Positions 27,855 through 36,256 are shown, counted from the first letter of the stretch. The stretch: DNA of 64,000 nucleotides from Nostoc sp. S4 (GCA_029379225.1 JAQYWR010000044.1:1-64000), one strand, 5' to 3'. Numbers and translations: made by a program. Notes: generated from the sequence alone by a model not told the origin.

Positions 27855-28703
27855 CTATGACTTAGTAGAGAGCTTTATTAGATTGTCTAACTCTTGCTGC
27901 ATCTGACTAACAACTAATTCATAACATAGATTGACATAGTGGCGATCGCTGGCTGCTTGCCGACCGTAGCGTTCAAATACAATTGGAGGACAAACCCGCG
28001 TGTACAAGGTGACAGGTAAAGGAATGTTGGGCAAGGGGCCAAACGCTAAGCCCCAAGGCAGGCCGAGATAAATCGGAAAAACCTCTGGGTCAATTCCCAA
28101 CAGCCAAGGCATACCCCACTCGTGGAGTTGCCGCACAATTTTATACCAATCAGTCAATATAATTAGCGTATCGTGGGCACCCCAAGAAATCACAGGTACA
28201 ATTGGTACATTTTCTCGCAAGGCTAATTTGATAAATCCTTTGCGTCCCACAAAATAAATTTTGTTACGTAAATAATGCGGTCGGAAGATATCTTCGGCTC
28301 CGCCTGGGTAAACTAGCACACTAGCTCCAGAGCGCAAAGCAGCGGAAGCCATTTTCGGATGAGCGATGATTGCTCCAGCCTTGGCAACTAGTTGCGCTAG
28401 TGGCGGGCTAACCTGCCACGCTTTCGGATGCATCAAACCATAAACGGGTCGCTCTACACCAAAGCGTCGGAACCAGTCATACATCATCATCGTCATATCT
28501 GGCGCTGCGAGTCCTCCATTGTGCGAACCGACGAACAAGACTTTTTCTTCAGGTCGAATATTCTCCCAGCCACTAGTTTGAACTCGGAAATAGTAGTCAT
28601 ATAAAAAGCCCGCGAGGGGCATCAGAAATTCGATGAACTTTGGATCTCGCTCATCCAAAGACCAACCGAGTTTTTTGTTTAAGAGATGTTGCTTTTTTGA
28701 CAT
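27855..28703 (-). CDS. lysophospholipid acyltransferase-like protein
   Basis: The 282-residue protein has the LPLAT/DGAT-like pattern. A block VGSHNGGLAAPD (about 52-63) carries a catalytic-type His and a downstream Asp. Next come PVYGLMHPKAW and a YPGGAEDIFRP motif that matches the acyltransferase block III. It has no long transmembrane stretch, only hydrophobic patches. Related cyanobacterial proteins (slr2103 group) make acylplastoquinol or triacylglycerol, while others acylate lysophospholipids; the sequence alone does not decide. It is monocistronic. A short repeat shared with the hydrolase gene at 31421-32356 lies about 120 bases upstream of its start. Confidence 0.75.
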   Translation of the reverse strand: MSKKQHLLNKKLGWSLDERDPKFIEFLMPLAGFLYDYYFRVQTSGWENIRPEEKVLFVGSHNGGLAAPDMTMMMYDWFRRFGVERPVYGLMHPKAWQVSPPLAQLVAKAGAIIAHPKMASAALRSGASVLVYPGGAEDIFRPHYLRNKIYFVGRKGFIKLALRENVPIVPVISWGAHDTLIILTDWYKIVRQLHEWGMPWLLGIDPEVFPIYLGLPWGLAFGPLPNIPLPVTLYTRVCPPIVFERYGRQAASDRHYVNLCYELVVSQMQQELDNLIKLSTKS

Positions 28704-28825
28704 TGATGTATTTTATTTGTGGTCGTGTGTACTAAGTGTATTTAAGAGTAAAGCAAAGAAAGCTCTGTTAAGGCATCAAAATTCAGAAGTAAAACAAGCT
28801 TTCTGCTTACTAACAAACTGAGGTT

Positions 28826-28857
28826 GTGTACTTCACCTTGCTTGAAATCTGCTGTAT
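28826..28857 (+). repeat. short dispersed repeat (copy 1)
   Basis: GTGTACTTCAC, a 4-base variable part, then CTTGAAATCTGCTGTAT. The same two blocks recur at 32433-32463. Both copies lie upstream of minus-strand genes for acyl- or ester-type enzymes. Confidence 0.6.
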
Positions 28858-28960
28858 ATCTTCTGTGATGGTCGTCAAGACAGACAATAATATAGAAAAA
28901 TATGGCAACTTTTGTAGGTTGTGATACGCTATCTGCTTGAGGAGTTTCGAGGTACTGAAA

Positions 28961-30061
28961 ATGACTAAGCTGCGCGTGGGGTTATTGTTTGGCGGTCGTT
29001 CGGGAGAGCATGAAGTTTCAATTAACTCAGCACGGGCGATCGCTAAAGCCTTGAGTGCAGAGCAAAATGCTAGTAAGTACGAAATATTGCCTTTTTACAT
29101 CCAAAAAGATGGACGTTGGCTAGCTGGGGAAGCACCCCAAAAGGTTTTAGAAAGCGGCATCCCACTCCTAGAATCCCAAGAATCAACAGCTGAGGGACAA
29201 CTGACATCCAATCCTCAAACCCAAACCCTCAGCCAATGGCAATCTCCCTCTCAAGTTGCCCAAATCGATGTTTGGTTTCCGATTCTCCACGGTCCCAACG
29301 GTGAAGACGGAACAATTCAAGGGTTACTCACTTTGATGCAAGTGCCTTTTGTCGGTTCCGGGGTGTTAGGTTCGGCAATGGGGATGGATAAGATTGCGAT
29401 GAAAATGGCCTTTGAGCAAGCGGGATTACCGCAGGTGAAATACAAGGCGTTAACTAGAGCGCAAGTGTGGTCTAATCCTTGCATATTTCCGAAACTATGC
29501 GATGAAATTGAAGCAACATTAGGTTATCCTGCTTTTGTCAAGCCTGCTAATTTAGGTTCATCAGTGGGTATTGCCAAAGTGCGATCGCGCCCAGAATTAG
29601 AAGCTGCTTTAGATAATGCCGCCAGTTATGACCGCCGCCTAATTGTAGAAGCTGGGGTCGTCGCCAGAGAAGTAGAGTGTGCCGTTTTAGGTAACGACCA
29701 CCCCCAAGCCTCTGTCGTTGGAGAGATTAGTTATGACAGTGATTTTTATGATTATGAAACTAAATATACTCAAGGTAAAGCAGATTTACTGATACCAGCA
29801 CGTATTCCAGATGCGATTGTCCGTCAAATTCAGGACATGGCTTTGCAAGCTTTTGCCGCCGTTGATGCCGCAGGCTTAGCAAGGGTAGATTTTTTCTACG
29901 TAGAAGCCACAAAAGAAGTTTTGATTAACGAAATCAACACCTTACCAGGCTTTACTGCAACTAGTATGTATCCCCAACTTTGGGAGCATAGTGGAGTTTC
30001 CTTTCCTGAATTAGTCGATCGATTAATTCAATTTGCGATCGCTAGACAATCGGCGAAGTGA
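28961..30061 (+). CDS. ddl: D-alanine--D-alanine ligase
   Basis: I place the start at ATG 28961, which has GAGG 8 bases upstream and gives the standard opening MTKLRVGLLFGGRSGEHEVS. A TTG 24 bases earlier is less likely. The 366-residue protein has the three ATP-grasp subdomains. Visible blocks are FPILHGPNGEDGTIQG, the hinge GSGVLGSAMGMDK, the ATP-binding YPAFVKPANLGSSVG and the metal site LINEINTLPGFT. It joins two D-alanines for peptidoglycan precursors in the cytoplasm, a step upstream of the MurJ substrate encoded 5 kb away. The length is normal. No operon partner is seen. Confidence 0.94.
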   Translation: MTKLRVGLLFGGRSGEHEVSINSARAIAKALSAEQNASKYEILPFYIQKDGRWLAGEAPQKVLESGIPLLESQESTAEGQLTSNPQTQTLSQWQSPSQVAQIDVWFPILHGPNGEDGTIQGLLTLMQVPFVGSGVLGSAMGMDKIAMKMAFEQAGLPQVKYKALTRAQVWSNPCIFPKLCDEIEATLGYPAFVKPANLGSSVGIAKVRSRPELEAALDNAASYDRRLIVEAGVVAREVECAVLGNDHPQASVVGEISYDSDFYDYETKYTQGKADLLIPARIPDAIVRQIQDMALQAFAAVDAAGLARVDFFYVEATKEVLINEINTLPGFTATSMYPQLWEHSGVSFPELVDRLIQFAIARQSAK

Positions 30062-30242
30062 TTTTCAGATCGATCCGACAAAAAGTAACAAGAAATACAG
30101 AATTTTGCCAGAAGTTAGCCCAATTTAGTCACCTTTGTTTTACAAAAAAGTTACTTGAATCTGAACTTTTGTTACGGATACCTGATGCTTGACTCCTCCA
30201 GTACAATTTATTGACTAGAGGGGTACAAATCTGAAAGTAATC

Positions 30243-30899
30243 ATGGAAAATAGTCAGAGTGTACAGCACGAGCCAACCCAACTAATAGGGGCCACTCCAG
30301 AGCTGACAAAGAGAAAATCAAGATTAACAAAAAGCTCAAATGGTCTGATATATTTGGTTGCACATCATCCTTGGCTATTGTTAACTGGGTCTTTAGCTAT
30401 GTTTATCGGAGGTGGTACTTTAGCCTTGTATAGCTTAGGTAATGCTGGGCAAGTAACACAAGAAGAACCAGAGCAAATCCCAGTTATCGTTGAACAACCA
30501 ATCAATACGCCCTCTGAGAATAGTAATCCTACACCTTTATGGATGGTGGCTGCGATCGCCCTCAGTTGTGGTAGTGGTTGCTTGGTAATTTTCCGAATGC
30601 TCAACCGGACAAAGCAACCGCAAAAAGTCCCAGTTCCAAAACAGGTTAATCACCATCGGCCACGCTTGGCAGAAGCCCGCTACACAAGATTGGAACCACG
30701 CCTTCCCAAAAATCAGCCAATTTTTGTGCCCCAGCGACAACTAATGCCGATGATGCAGACACAACCTAAAACAAAGCATTTGGTGACGGTTCTACCGCCA
30801 GAACACAAGCACCACCTGGATAGGCGCCCAGAATCTTTAGCAGACTTGATGGATCTTCGTAAAGATAGTTCATTATCTGCGATTTTACGCCAGTATTGA
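30243..30899 (+). CDS. hypothetical protein with two transmembrane helices
   Basis: The 218-residue protein has a polar N-terminus (1-38) and two membrane helices, at about 41-61 (PWLLLTGSLAMFIGGGTLAL) and about 99-119 (LWMVAAIALSCGSGCLVIF). A 35-residue Pro/Glu-rich loop separates them. The C-terminal tail of 95 residues is basic and Pro-rich, carries several His, and is probably cytoplasmic if the N-terminus is. I do not recognise a family. It follows ddl by 181 bases on the same strand and may be read from its own promoter. A clear terminator follows it. Confidence 0.65.
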   Translation: MENSQSVQHEPTQLIGATPELTKRKSRLTKSSNGLIYLVAHHPWLLLTGSLAMFIGGGTLALYSLGNAGQVTQEEPEQIPVIVEQPINTPSENSNPTPLWMVAAIALSCGSGCLVIFRMLNRTKQPQKVPVPKQVNHHRPRLAEARYTRLEPRLPKNQPIFVPQRQLMPMMQTQPKTKHLVTVLPPEHKHHLDRRPESLADLMDLRKDSSLSAILRQY

Positions 30900-30957
30900 T
30901 AATACTGTAAAGTAAAAACCTGTTAAATTAATACTTTTTGCTAATTAAGGTGACTAG

Positions 30958-30998
30958 GATTCCTGATTTCTCTAAGAAGTCAGGAATCTTATTTTTTA
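30958..30998 (+). terminator. intrinsic terminator
   Basis: GATTCCTGA and TCAGGAATC form a perfect 9-bp stem, followed by TTATTTTTTA. It lies 59 bases after the stop of the two-helix protein gene. Confidence 0.85.
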
Positions 30999-31276
30999 GG
31001 ATTGGTATATGGAGATTTAGCCGCTTTTAAAAAGTTAGAAATCTGCCAAAATGGCAACCATATTCTGATGAAACAGGCTAAATTATAGAAGATAAATGAC
31101 TTCAAGGGTGTTGTTATCAGGGACTACCAAGCAAGCAAATTATTTTTCCTAAAATCCTATCTACTAATTGATTGACATCCAAAATTAGGCATCTAGATTA
31201 AATTATTTGGAGACAATTTTTCCAGTAGATAAATATCAATAATTAAGTTTAAAATTTGCTACAACAGGAATCTTAA

Positions 31277-31360
31277 ATGTATATGGGCATTGTTGTTGAA
31301 GTACGCATTAGCCCCCAAATCACAAACAACGTCTGTATACATTCCTGTTCACTTCAGTAG
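31277..31360 (+). CDS. candidate 27-residue peptide gene with own terminator
   Basis: ATG 31277, preceded by AGGA 7 bases upstream, opens a 27-codon frame beginning MYMGIVVEVRISPQITNNVC and ending IHSCSLQ. The stop is followed after 8 bases by a strong terminator hairpin. It sits alone in a 521-base gap. The peptide has two Cys near its C-terminus. It could be a small protein or the transcript could be a non-coding RNA that happens to be open. No family is recognised. Confidence 0.4.
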   Translation: MYMGIVVEVRISPQITNNVCIHSCSLQ

Positions 31361-31368
31361 CAAATGGT

Positions 31369-31419
31369 AGAGTGGGAGTTTGAAAGCTGACTGATATGCT
31401 TCCTCCCACTCTCTTTTTA
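31369..31419 (+). terminator. intrinsic terminator after the 27-codon frame
   Basis: AGAGTGGGAG and CTCCCACTCT form a perfect 10-bp stem around a 24-base loop, followed by CTTTTTATTT. On the plus strand nothing else lies upstream within 370 bases, so it implies a short transcript from this gap. It may also serve the convergent hydrolase gene. Confidence 0.75.
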
Positions 31420-31420
31420 T

Positions 31421-32356
31421 TTAGTAAAAACTAGTGTCTTGCAAAAATTTTAGAATTACTGCATTCAGTACCTCAGAAGCACCAGTTGAAGCATCATGAC
31501 AGCAGTTAGACAACATTTGGAATTTAGAATTTGGAATCTGCTGATGTAATTTTTCACCATGACTAGCAGGAAACCAACTATCTTGCTCACCCCACAAAAC
31601 TAGTGTAGGACACTGAATTTGACTTAAATTATTTTGAATTCTAGTGAGCATATTTGGCTTATTTGCCTGGCAATACTCTATTTCCCGCGCTGCTATTTGT
31701 AATTCTTCGGCAACTTTGGCGATTGTACCAGGTAATTCAATAAACGGATAATTTATCCAATAAATATCTTCCTGTGTCAGAATTGAAGGATCGAATAGTA
31801 CTGCACGTCTTTCTATTGCCATAATTTCTCTGAATAAAGGTGCAAATAAATATGCCAGACGCAAGGAGTCTATTGTTTGCATGATTTCTAAAGGTATTTG
31901 GGCAAGTAACCACATCGCCCAATGAGGTAAACGTTCGGGAAAGATAGGTACGTTTACTACTACCAACCGTCCGATTAATTGAGGATATTCTTGAGCAAGG
32001 GCAAGGGCAATTAATCCTCCCAGAGATTCAGCCACAATCACTACTGGTTCATCAGATAATGCCTGAATAATTCTTTGGAATTCAATAACTTGATGACCGT
32101 TATATTCTCTACGAAACAATGGTTTTTCAGAAAAACCAAACCCTTTGGCATCAAAACAAATGACCCGAAAATATTTAGATAATGGTACTATCAGATGGCG
32201 CCAATTGTAGCTCCAACTACCCATACCATGTAAGAGAATTAACGGTTTTCCTCTACCTATTTCGCCATAAGCAATTTGTACAGGATACCCATAAGCATCA
32301 CTAATAACCAAATTTTGCCGACCTTTAGGAAAAGTGGCTTGCCACCAGTCTTTCAT
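31421..32356 (-). CDS. alpha/beta-fold hydrolase
   Basis: The 311-residue protein shows the canonical fold. The oxyanion region is LILLHGMGSWSYNW (39-52), the nucleophile elbow is AESLGG with Ser111, an acid residue lies in LVLWGEQDSWF, and the catalytic His is in CCHDAS near the C-terminus. It lacks a signal peptide. The substrate cannot be told from sequence; relatives include haloalkane dehalogenase-like and ester- or lactone-cleaving enzymes and many orphan cyanobacterial hydrolases. It is monocistronic, with a conserved short repeat (32433-32463) about 80 bases upstream of its start. Confidence 0.82.
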   Translation of the reverse strand: MKDWWQATFPKGRQNLVISDAYGYPVQIAYGEIGRGKPLILLHGMGSWSYNWRHLIVPLSKYFRVICFDAKGFGFSEKPLFRREYNGHQVIEFQRIIQALSDEPVVIVAESLGGLIALALAQEYPQLIGRLVVVNVPIFPERLPHWAMWLLAQIPLEIMQTIDSLRLAYLFAPLFREIMAIERRAVLFDPSILTQEDIYWINYPFIELPGTIAKVAEELQIAAREIEYCQANKPNMLTRIQNNLSQIQCPTLVLWGEQDSWFPASHGEKLHQQIPNSKFQMLSNCCHDASTGASEVLNAVILKFLQDTSFY

Positions 32357-32432
32357 TCCTTAATAAATCAATAATTTCAGGTAAGTATTCAGAATTATAA
32401 TCGTCTGTCTGCCTAGCTATCAGACATAGATA

Positions 32433-32463
32433 GTGTACTTCACTAACTTGAAATCTGCTGTAT
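32433..32463 (+). repeat. short dispersed repeat (copy 2)
   Basis: GTGTACTTCAC, then TAA, then CTTGAAATCTGCTGTAT; see copy 1 at 28826-28857. Confidence 0.6.
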
Positions 32464-32556
32464 TATAAAATATATCTTTTGAATATTACTCAAGTGATTA
32501 AGCTTGAGTTTCAGAGTCTTTTTAATTATGACTTTTAGATTCTGAATTCTGATAAT

Positions 32557-33063
32557 TTAAGTGCCAGTTAAGGCATTCCACACTATTCTAATTAGTATCA
32601 CAGGTAATGCTACTAAGACAATGGAAATTAGCAACAATCCAGCAAAAACGGCAATAATAAACCACTTATCTGCACTCTTTTGCTGGCTGGGAAACTTTAA
32701 GTGTTCTTCCAATAGCTTTAGATTATAATTGTTAGCTGTCCAAGCAATATCAAAAAAGTCTCCCACAACAGGGATAGCACCTATTAAGCCATCAATAATT
32801 ACATTCATAACCATTCTGCCTAAGGCGGCTCTAGATACACCCAGTCGTGCTGCTTCTAAAATGATGTAGCAAGAAAACATAACTCCCAAAAAGTCACCAC
32901 CAATAGGTAGTAATCCTAAAATTGGATCGATACCAATACCAACTTTGGTTCCGGGAATAGTAATAGCATTATCCAGCAGCCGACTGATCTGACGCAGGCG
33001 CTTTAAGGTAGGTGCTTTGGCATCAGGTTCAATCATCGAAGACCGAAAAGAAGAATCAGGCAT
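32557..33063 (-). CDS. DUF4112 membrane protein
   Basis: The start is placed at ATG 33063 (MPDSSFRSSM); a TTG 63 bases upstream is in frame but gives an unlikely extension. The 168-residue product has the DUF4112 pattern: an N-terminal helix with LRQISRLLDNAITIPGT, then GIDPILGLLPIGGDFLGV, and DGLIGAIPVVGDFFDIAWTAN. These loop-helix blocks repeat a PxxGD motif. A final strong membrane helix follows (WFIIAVFAGLLLISIVLVAL). The function of the family is unknown. It ends 94 bases after the YihY/BrkB gene start region on the same strand, so the two may be co-transcribed. Confidence 0.82.
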   Translation of the reverse strand: MPDSSFRSSMIEPDAKAPTLKRLRQISRLLDNAITIPGTKVGIGIDPILGLLPIGGDFLGVMFSCYIILEAARLGVSRAALGRMVMNVIIDGLIGAIPVVGDFFDIAWTANNYNLKLLEEHLKFPSQQKSADKWFIIAVFAGLLLISIVLVALPVILIRIVWNALTGT

Positions 33064-33157
33064 GAAAGCGATCGCTAATTTGTATTCAATCGTTAGACAT
33101 TCTACTCCCCAATTGAACTTTTGCAAAAGTTTCTTTAGGGATTACAATTAATATTTT

Positions 33158-34057
33158 TTAATACTTTTCGGCAGATTGTGATTGTGCTTTTGAACGCATA
33201 TCTTCGCCAACAGTTACGTTTAACTGGTCGCCGATTAACATCACAGCAGCACTCATCGACAGCCAAAGCATTAAAACTATCACAGCTCCAACTGCACCAT
33301 ATACTTTATTATAATTCCCAAAGTTCGCCACATAAAGCCGAAATAAAGCAGATAACATAGCCCAGAAAACAGCTGCTAAAATTGCTCCAGGCATCATTGG
33401 TGTACCTGAATTCCATACACTCGGGCCATAGCGATAGACAAAGCCAAAAGCATAAGCAACAATACTTAAAGCTAAAGGCCAGCGTAACAGCTGCCAAATA
33501 TCGAACAAGAAGATTAAAGAAGCATTTTCACGTGCTACCATTGCCAAAAGCCAATCGCTGGTAAACACTAAAAAAGAAGCCAACACCAAAAGCAACATAG
33601 TACCCACTGTTAAGCCCACAGAAACGAGCTTGGCTTTCCAAAAAGGGCGTATCTGTTCTGGAGGAATTTGGTGGATTTGGTCGAGGGCTGTCATTGCAGT
33701 ACTCACGGCGCCTGAAGCAGTCCAAATTGCTAATAAAAAGCTTAGAGAAAATAAACCACTGTTTTTAGAATTGGCAATTTCTGTAGTGGCAAAATTACGA
33801 ATCAAAACCAAAGCTTCTTCAGGTAAAATTTGACTTAGTTGCGCCGCCAGTTGTTTAAAAGTGTTTTGTAAAGATTCTGCCAGTAAGCCTATAGCTGTAA
33901 GCAGGGCCAGAATCGCTGGAAACAAGGATAACATCGCATTGAAAGCAATTTCCGAGGCTAATCCCAAAAGTCGTCTTTCAGTTGTCCTAGCGAAAGTTTT
34001 TTGAAGCGTCCGCCAATTGAGGTGACGAAAGAAGCGAACAAAACGAGGCTTGAACAT
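33158..34057 (-). CDS. YihY/BrkB-family inner membrane protein
   Basis: The 299-residue protein has six hydrophobic helices and the family marks ASEIAFNAMLSLFPAILALL near the N-terminus, FLLAIWTASGAVSTAMTALD, and GAVGAVIVLMLWLSMSAAVM near the C-terminus. Members were once misnamed ribonuclease BN; they are now regarded as membrane proteins of unsettled function, possibly transporters. The length is typical. The DUF4112 gene follows downstream, with its ATG 94 bases after this stop. Confidence 0.88.
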   Translation of the reverse strand: MFKPRFVRFFRHLNWRTLQKTFARTTERRLLGLASEIAFNAMLSLFPAILALLTAIGLLAESLQNTFKQLAAQLSQILPEEALVLIRNFATTEIANSKNSGLFSLSFLLAIWTASGAVSTAMTALDQIHQIPPEQIRPFWKAKLVSVGLTVGTMLLLVLASFLVFTSDWLLAMVARENASLIFLFDIWQLLRWPLALSIVAYAFGFVYRYGPSVWNSGTPMMPGAILAAVFWAMLSALFRLYVANFGNYNKVYGAVGAVIVLMLWLSMSAAVMLIGDQLNVTVGEDMRSKAQSQSAEKY

Positions 34058-34637
34058 AACTATAGTAATTTACAACTCAAATGATATTGGCATATACAGG
34101 TAATATCATGTGCAGTTGAAAATTGCTCGTTTAGACTGATGCAGGGATTCTTGGAGTTGAAGGTGAGTTTTTTCACGCGATGGAGTAGGAATCCGATATA
34201 AAGCGATCGCTAACCCAATTTAATTGAGTATTGTAACGAAAATTGGGACGTTGATAACATAATATTTAATTTTACGAGGTGATTTTAGTTACACAATTGA
34301 CTAAAACATTAAACAAATTAGCAGCAAGAATAAAGATGCAATAGGCATTAGGGGAGTACAACTGTGCTAGTCTGGCACTTTTTCTAAATAATCATCCTCA
34401 AGATAGAGTGTAAAAATAGAAGTTTTATATGTGTGTATTTTTCAGACAGGCTACTGGCTTAATCGTGCAACAAGTTGTTCTCAGCATGGTAATTAAGTTT
34501 GCATAAATTGTAAATGACTCACATAGTTATTAACCTATATCGTATTAAACAAGCAACGAGTTGAGGAGCCAATCAAAAGGCAATCAACTAATAGCTAGCT
34601 AAAATTTAATCAAATCTAAATTACAAGGTTTCTAACT
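34058..34637. promoter_or_regulatory. long upstream region of the precursor-peptide cluster
   Basis: This 580-base AT-rich gap separates the YihY gene (divergent) from the first precursor gene. It contains one HIP1 site near 34204 and no supported small gene. The promoter of the peptide genes should lie in its right half. I could not identify a clear operator for the response regulator encoded at 41431. Confidence 0.4.
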
Positions 34638-34880
34638 ATGTCTAGCATATTGTTTACAGATTTATCCAACGAACAACTAGAAGTTGTAGCTGGCAGTGTT
34701 GATTTTCAACTAGATGCAACTTTTTTCACAGCAGATGAAAATGTTCTCAATGGTGGTAGCAGTTCCGACCCCAGTGGTAGCTCTGCTAATTCCAATGGTA
34801 AATCTACAGATATTACAACCGCTGGACTAGCTTTCTTAGGCTTGGATGCTAGTGATATTCCTGATATTTCAAAAGTATAG
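34638..34880 (+). CDS. double-glycine-type (CTB-like) precursor peptide 1, with variant AGS site
   Basis: The 80-residue peptide has a leader MSSILFTDLSNEQLEVVAG typical of CTB-family cyanobacterial bacteriocin-like precursors (FTDLSNEQLE then VVAGG). Here the processing site reads AGS (residues 18-20) instead of the GG of its three paralogues. That may slow or block cleavage by the C39 peptidase encoded at 36611. The core begins VDFQLDATFF, is acidic, has no Cys, and is rich in Ser, Asp, Asn and Gly. The ribosome region AAGGTTTCTAACT before the ATG is shared by the copies (the others have GAGG). It is first of four tandem copies. Confidence 0.85.
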   Translation: MSSILFTDLSNEQLEVVAGSVDFQLDATFFTADENVLNGGSSSDPSGSSANSNGKSTDITTAGLAFLGLDASDIPDISKV

Positions 34881-34922
34881 AGCCATTAAATTTAGCCGCT
34901 AATAAATAGCAATCAACTAATC

Positions 34923-35015
34923 TGTGAGTTCAATAAAAATAGGTTGTAAAAAATAATTAGAGAGAAATCTCTAATATTAAAAATCAATCTACTAACTCTT
35001 TATTGTGAACTCACA
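34923..35015 (+). repeat. structured spacer 1 between precursor genes
   Basis: TGTGAGTTC (34923-34931) pairs with GAACTCACA (35007-35015). Inside is a nested ATTAGAGA-GAAA-TCTCTAAT hairpin. Equivalent pairs occur in the next two spacers. Confidence 0.65.
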
Positions 35016-35063
35016 CAGCCAATACTAATGGTTCATTAAATCCAAATTACGAGGTTTTTAACT

Positions 35064-35315
35064 ATGTCTGGTGTACTGTTTACAGATTTATCCAACGAAC
35101 AACTAGAAGTTGTAGCTGGCGGTGTTGATTTTCAAATAGATGCAACTTATTTCACCGCAGACGAAAATGTTCTCAATGGCGATAGTAGTTCCGATCCCAG
35201 TGGTAGCACCGCTAATTCCAACGGTAAATCTACAGATATTACAACTGCTGGATTAGCTTTCTTAGGCTTAGATGCTAGTGACCTTCCTGATATTTCAAAA
35301 GGATATAGCTGTTAA
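35064..35315 (+). CDS. double-glycine-type (CTB-like) precursor peptide 2
   Basis: The 83-residue paralogue of the first precursor has leader MSGVLFTDLSNEQLEVVAGG with an intact Gly-Gly site, then core VDFQIDATYFTADENVLNGD. It differs from copy 1 at a few positions and has a short C-terminal extension ending in GYSC, the only Cys among the four. GAGG lies 10 bases upstream of the ATG. The core has no obvious lanthionine- or azole-forming signature, and no modifying enzyme is nearby. The mature product is probably an unmodified exported peptide of about 63 residues. Confidence 0.88.
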   Translation: MSGVLFTDLSNEQLEVVAGGVDFQIDATYFTADENVLNGDSSSDPSGSTANSNGKSTDITTAGLAFLGLDASDLPDISKGYSC

Positions 35316-35347
35316 TTTGAGTAGCTAAAAAAACTAAAATTAGCTAA

Positions 35348-35446
35348 TACGTGAGTTTGATAAAAAAGGTTGCTCATTCAATAAATATAATTTTTAATTG
35401 TTAGATAAAAAATTATATTTTTAGCATTCAATTACAAACTCACGTA
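35348..35446 (+). repeat. structured spacer 2 between precursor genes
   Basis: TACGTGAGTTTG (35348-35359) and CAAACTCACGTA (35435-35446) are a perfect 12-bp inverted repeat. It encloses a second AT-rich inverted repeat (AATATAATTTTT / AAAAATTATATTT). Confidence 0.7.
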
Positions 35447-35491
35447 GCTAACAGCTCAAATTTTCTAATCCAACTTACGAGGTTTCTAACT

Positions 35492-35728
35492 ATGTCTGGT
35501 GTATTGTTTACAGATTTATCAAACGAGCAACTAGAAGTTGTAGCTGGCGGTGTTGATTTCCAACTAGATGCAACTTTTCTTGCAAAACAGGAAAATGTTC
35601 TCAATGGCGATAGCAGTTCCGATCCCAATGGTAGCAACGCTTGGTCTAATGGTAAGTCTACAAATATTGAGACTGCTGGAGTAGCTTTTTTAGGCTTGGG
35701 TGCTAGTGACGTTCCTGATATTTCCTAA
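35492..35728 (+). CDS. double-glycine-type (CTB-like) precursor peptide 3
   Basis: The 78-residue paralogue has the same leader as copy 2 (MSGVLFTDLSNEQLEVVAGG) and a diverging core: VDFQLDATFLAKQENVLNGD, then a Trp-containing NAWSNGKSTNIETAG segment. GAGG lies 10 bases before the ATG. Leader conservation with core variation is the pattern expected for secreted peptides under diversifying or expanding selection. Expected processing is by the C39 exporter at 36611. Confidence 0.88.
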   Translation: MSGVLFTDLSNEQLEVVAGGVDFQLDATFLAKQENVLNGDSSSDPNGSNAWSNGKSTNIETAGVAFLGLGASDVPDIS

Positions 35729-35759
35729 GGATACAGCTGTGAAAAAATTCAATAACTAA

Positions 35760-35865
35760 TACGTGAGTTCCATCAAAATAGTTTAGCAAAAAGTATTAGA
35801 GATAAATGGCATTAATTATAAGTAATTAACCTTGCCTATCTCTGTTGTGAGTACGAACTCACGTA
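35760..35865 (+). repeat. structured spacer 3 between precursor genes
   Basis: TACGTGAGTTC (35760-35770) and GAACTCACGTA (35855-35865) form a perfect 11-bp inverted repeat around about 84 bases that include a TTAGAGATA / TATCTCTG pair. Confidence 0.7.
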
Positions 35866-35911
35866 ACTAATAGCTAAAATTTCTCAAATCAAAATTATGA
35901 GGTTTGCAGCT

Positions 35912-36163
35912 GTGTCTGACGAATTGTTTACAGATTTATCCAACGAACAACTAGAAGTTGTAGCTGGTGGTACTGATTTTCAAATAGATGCTACTTTTTA
36001 TCAAGCTAGCGAAAATATTCTTAGTGGAAGTAGCTATTCCGGACCAAACGGTAGTGTTGCTACTTCTCATGGTAGATCTACAAATATTAAGACTGCTGGG
36101 TTAGCTTTTTTAGCTTTGGATGCTAATCGAATTCTTGATATTATCAAGGAAAACGATCGCTAA
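35912..36163 (+). CDS. double-glycine-type (CTB-like) precursor peptide 4, GTG start
   Basis: By alignment with the other three copies the start is GTG 35912 (VSDELFTDLSNEQLEVVAGG), where the others have ATG; an ATG 15 bases upstream overlaps the GAGG ribosome site and is less likely. The 83-residue product has an intact Gly-Gly site. Its core is the most diverged: TDFQIDATFYQASENILSGS, a GRSTNIKTAGLAFLALDAN segment and a basic end. It is the last copy and is followed by a strong terminator, so the peptides can be transcribed apart from the exporter. Confidence 0.85.
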   Translation: MSDELFTDLSNEQLEVVAGGTDFQIDATFYQASENILSGSSYSGPNGSVATSHGRSTNIKTAGLAFLALDANRILDIIKENDR

Positions 36164-36256
36164 AAATAATTTTCTACAGGCGTTGGTTGAAACGTCAGGA
36201 TTGGTAAAATTAGATTATCGGCACACTCGAACATAACTTGATACTAAATTTTCCAC

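Noticed and set aside
33158..34057. Annotation as ribonuclease BN
   Set aside because: The YihY/BrkB family has six membrane helices and no nuclease motif; the old RNase BN name belongs to the RNase Z family.
34638..36163. Possible CRISPR-like array because of regularly spaced repeats
   Set aside because: The repeating units are paralogous peptide genes with leaders and spacers, not short direct repeats with unique spacers, and no cas genes are present.
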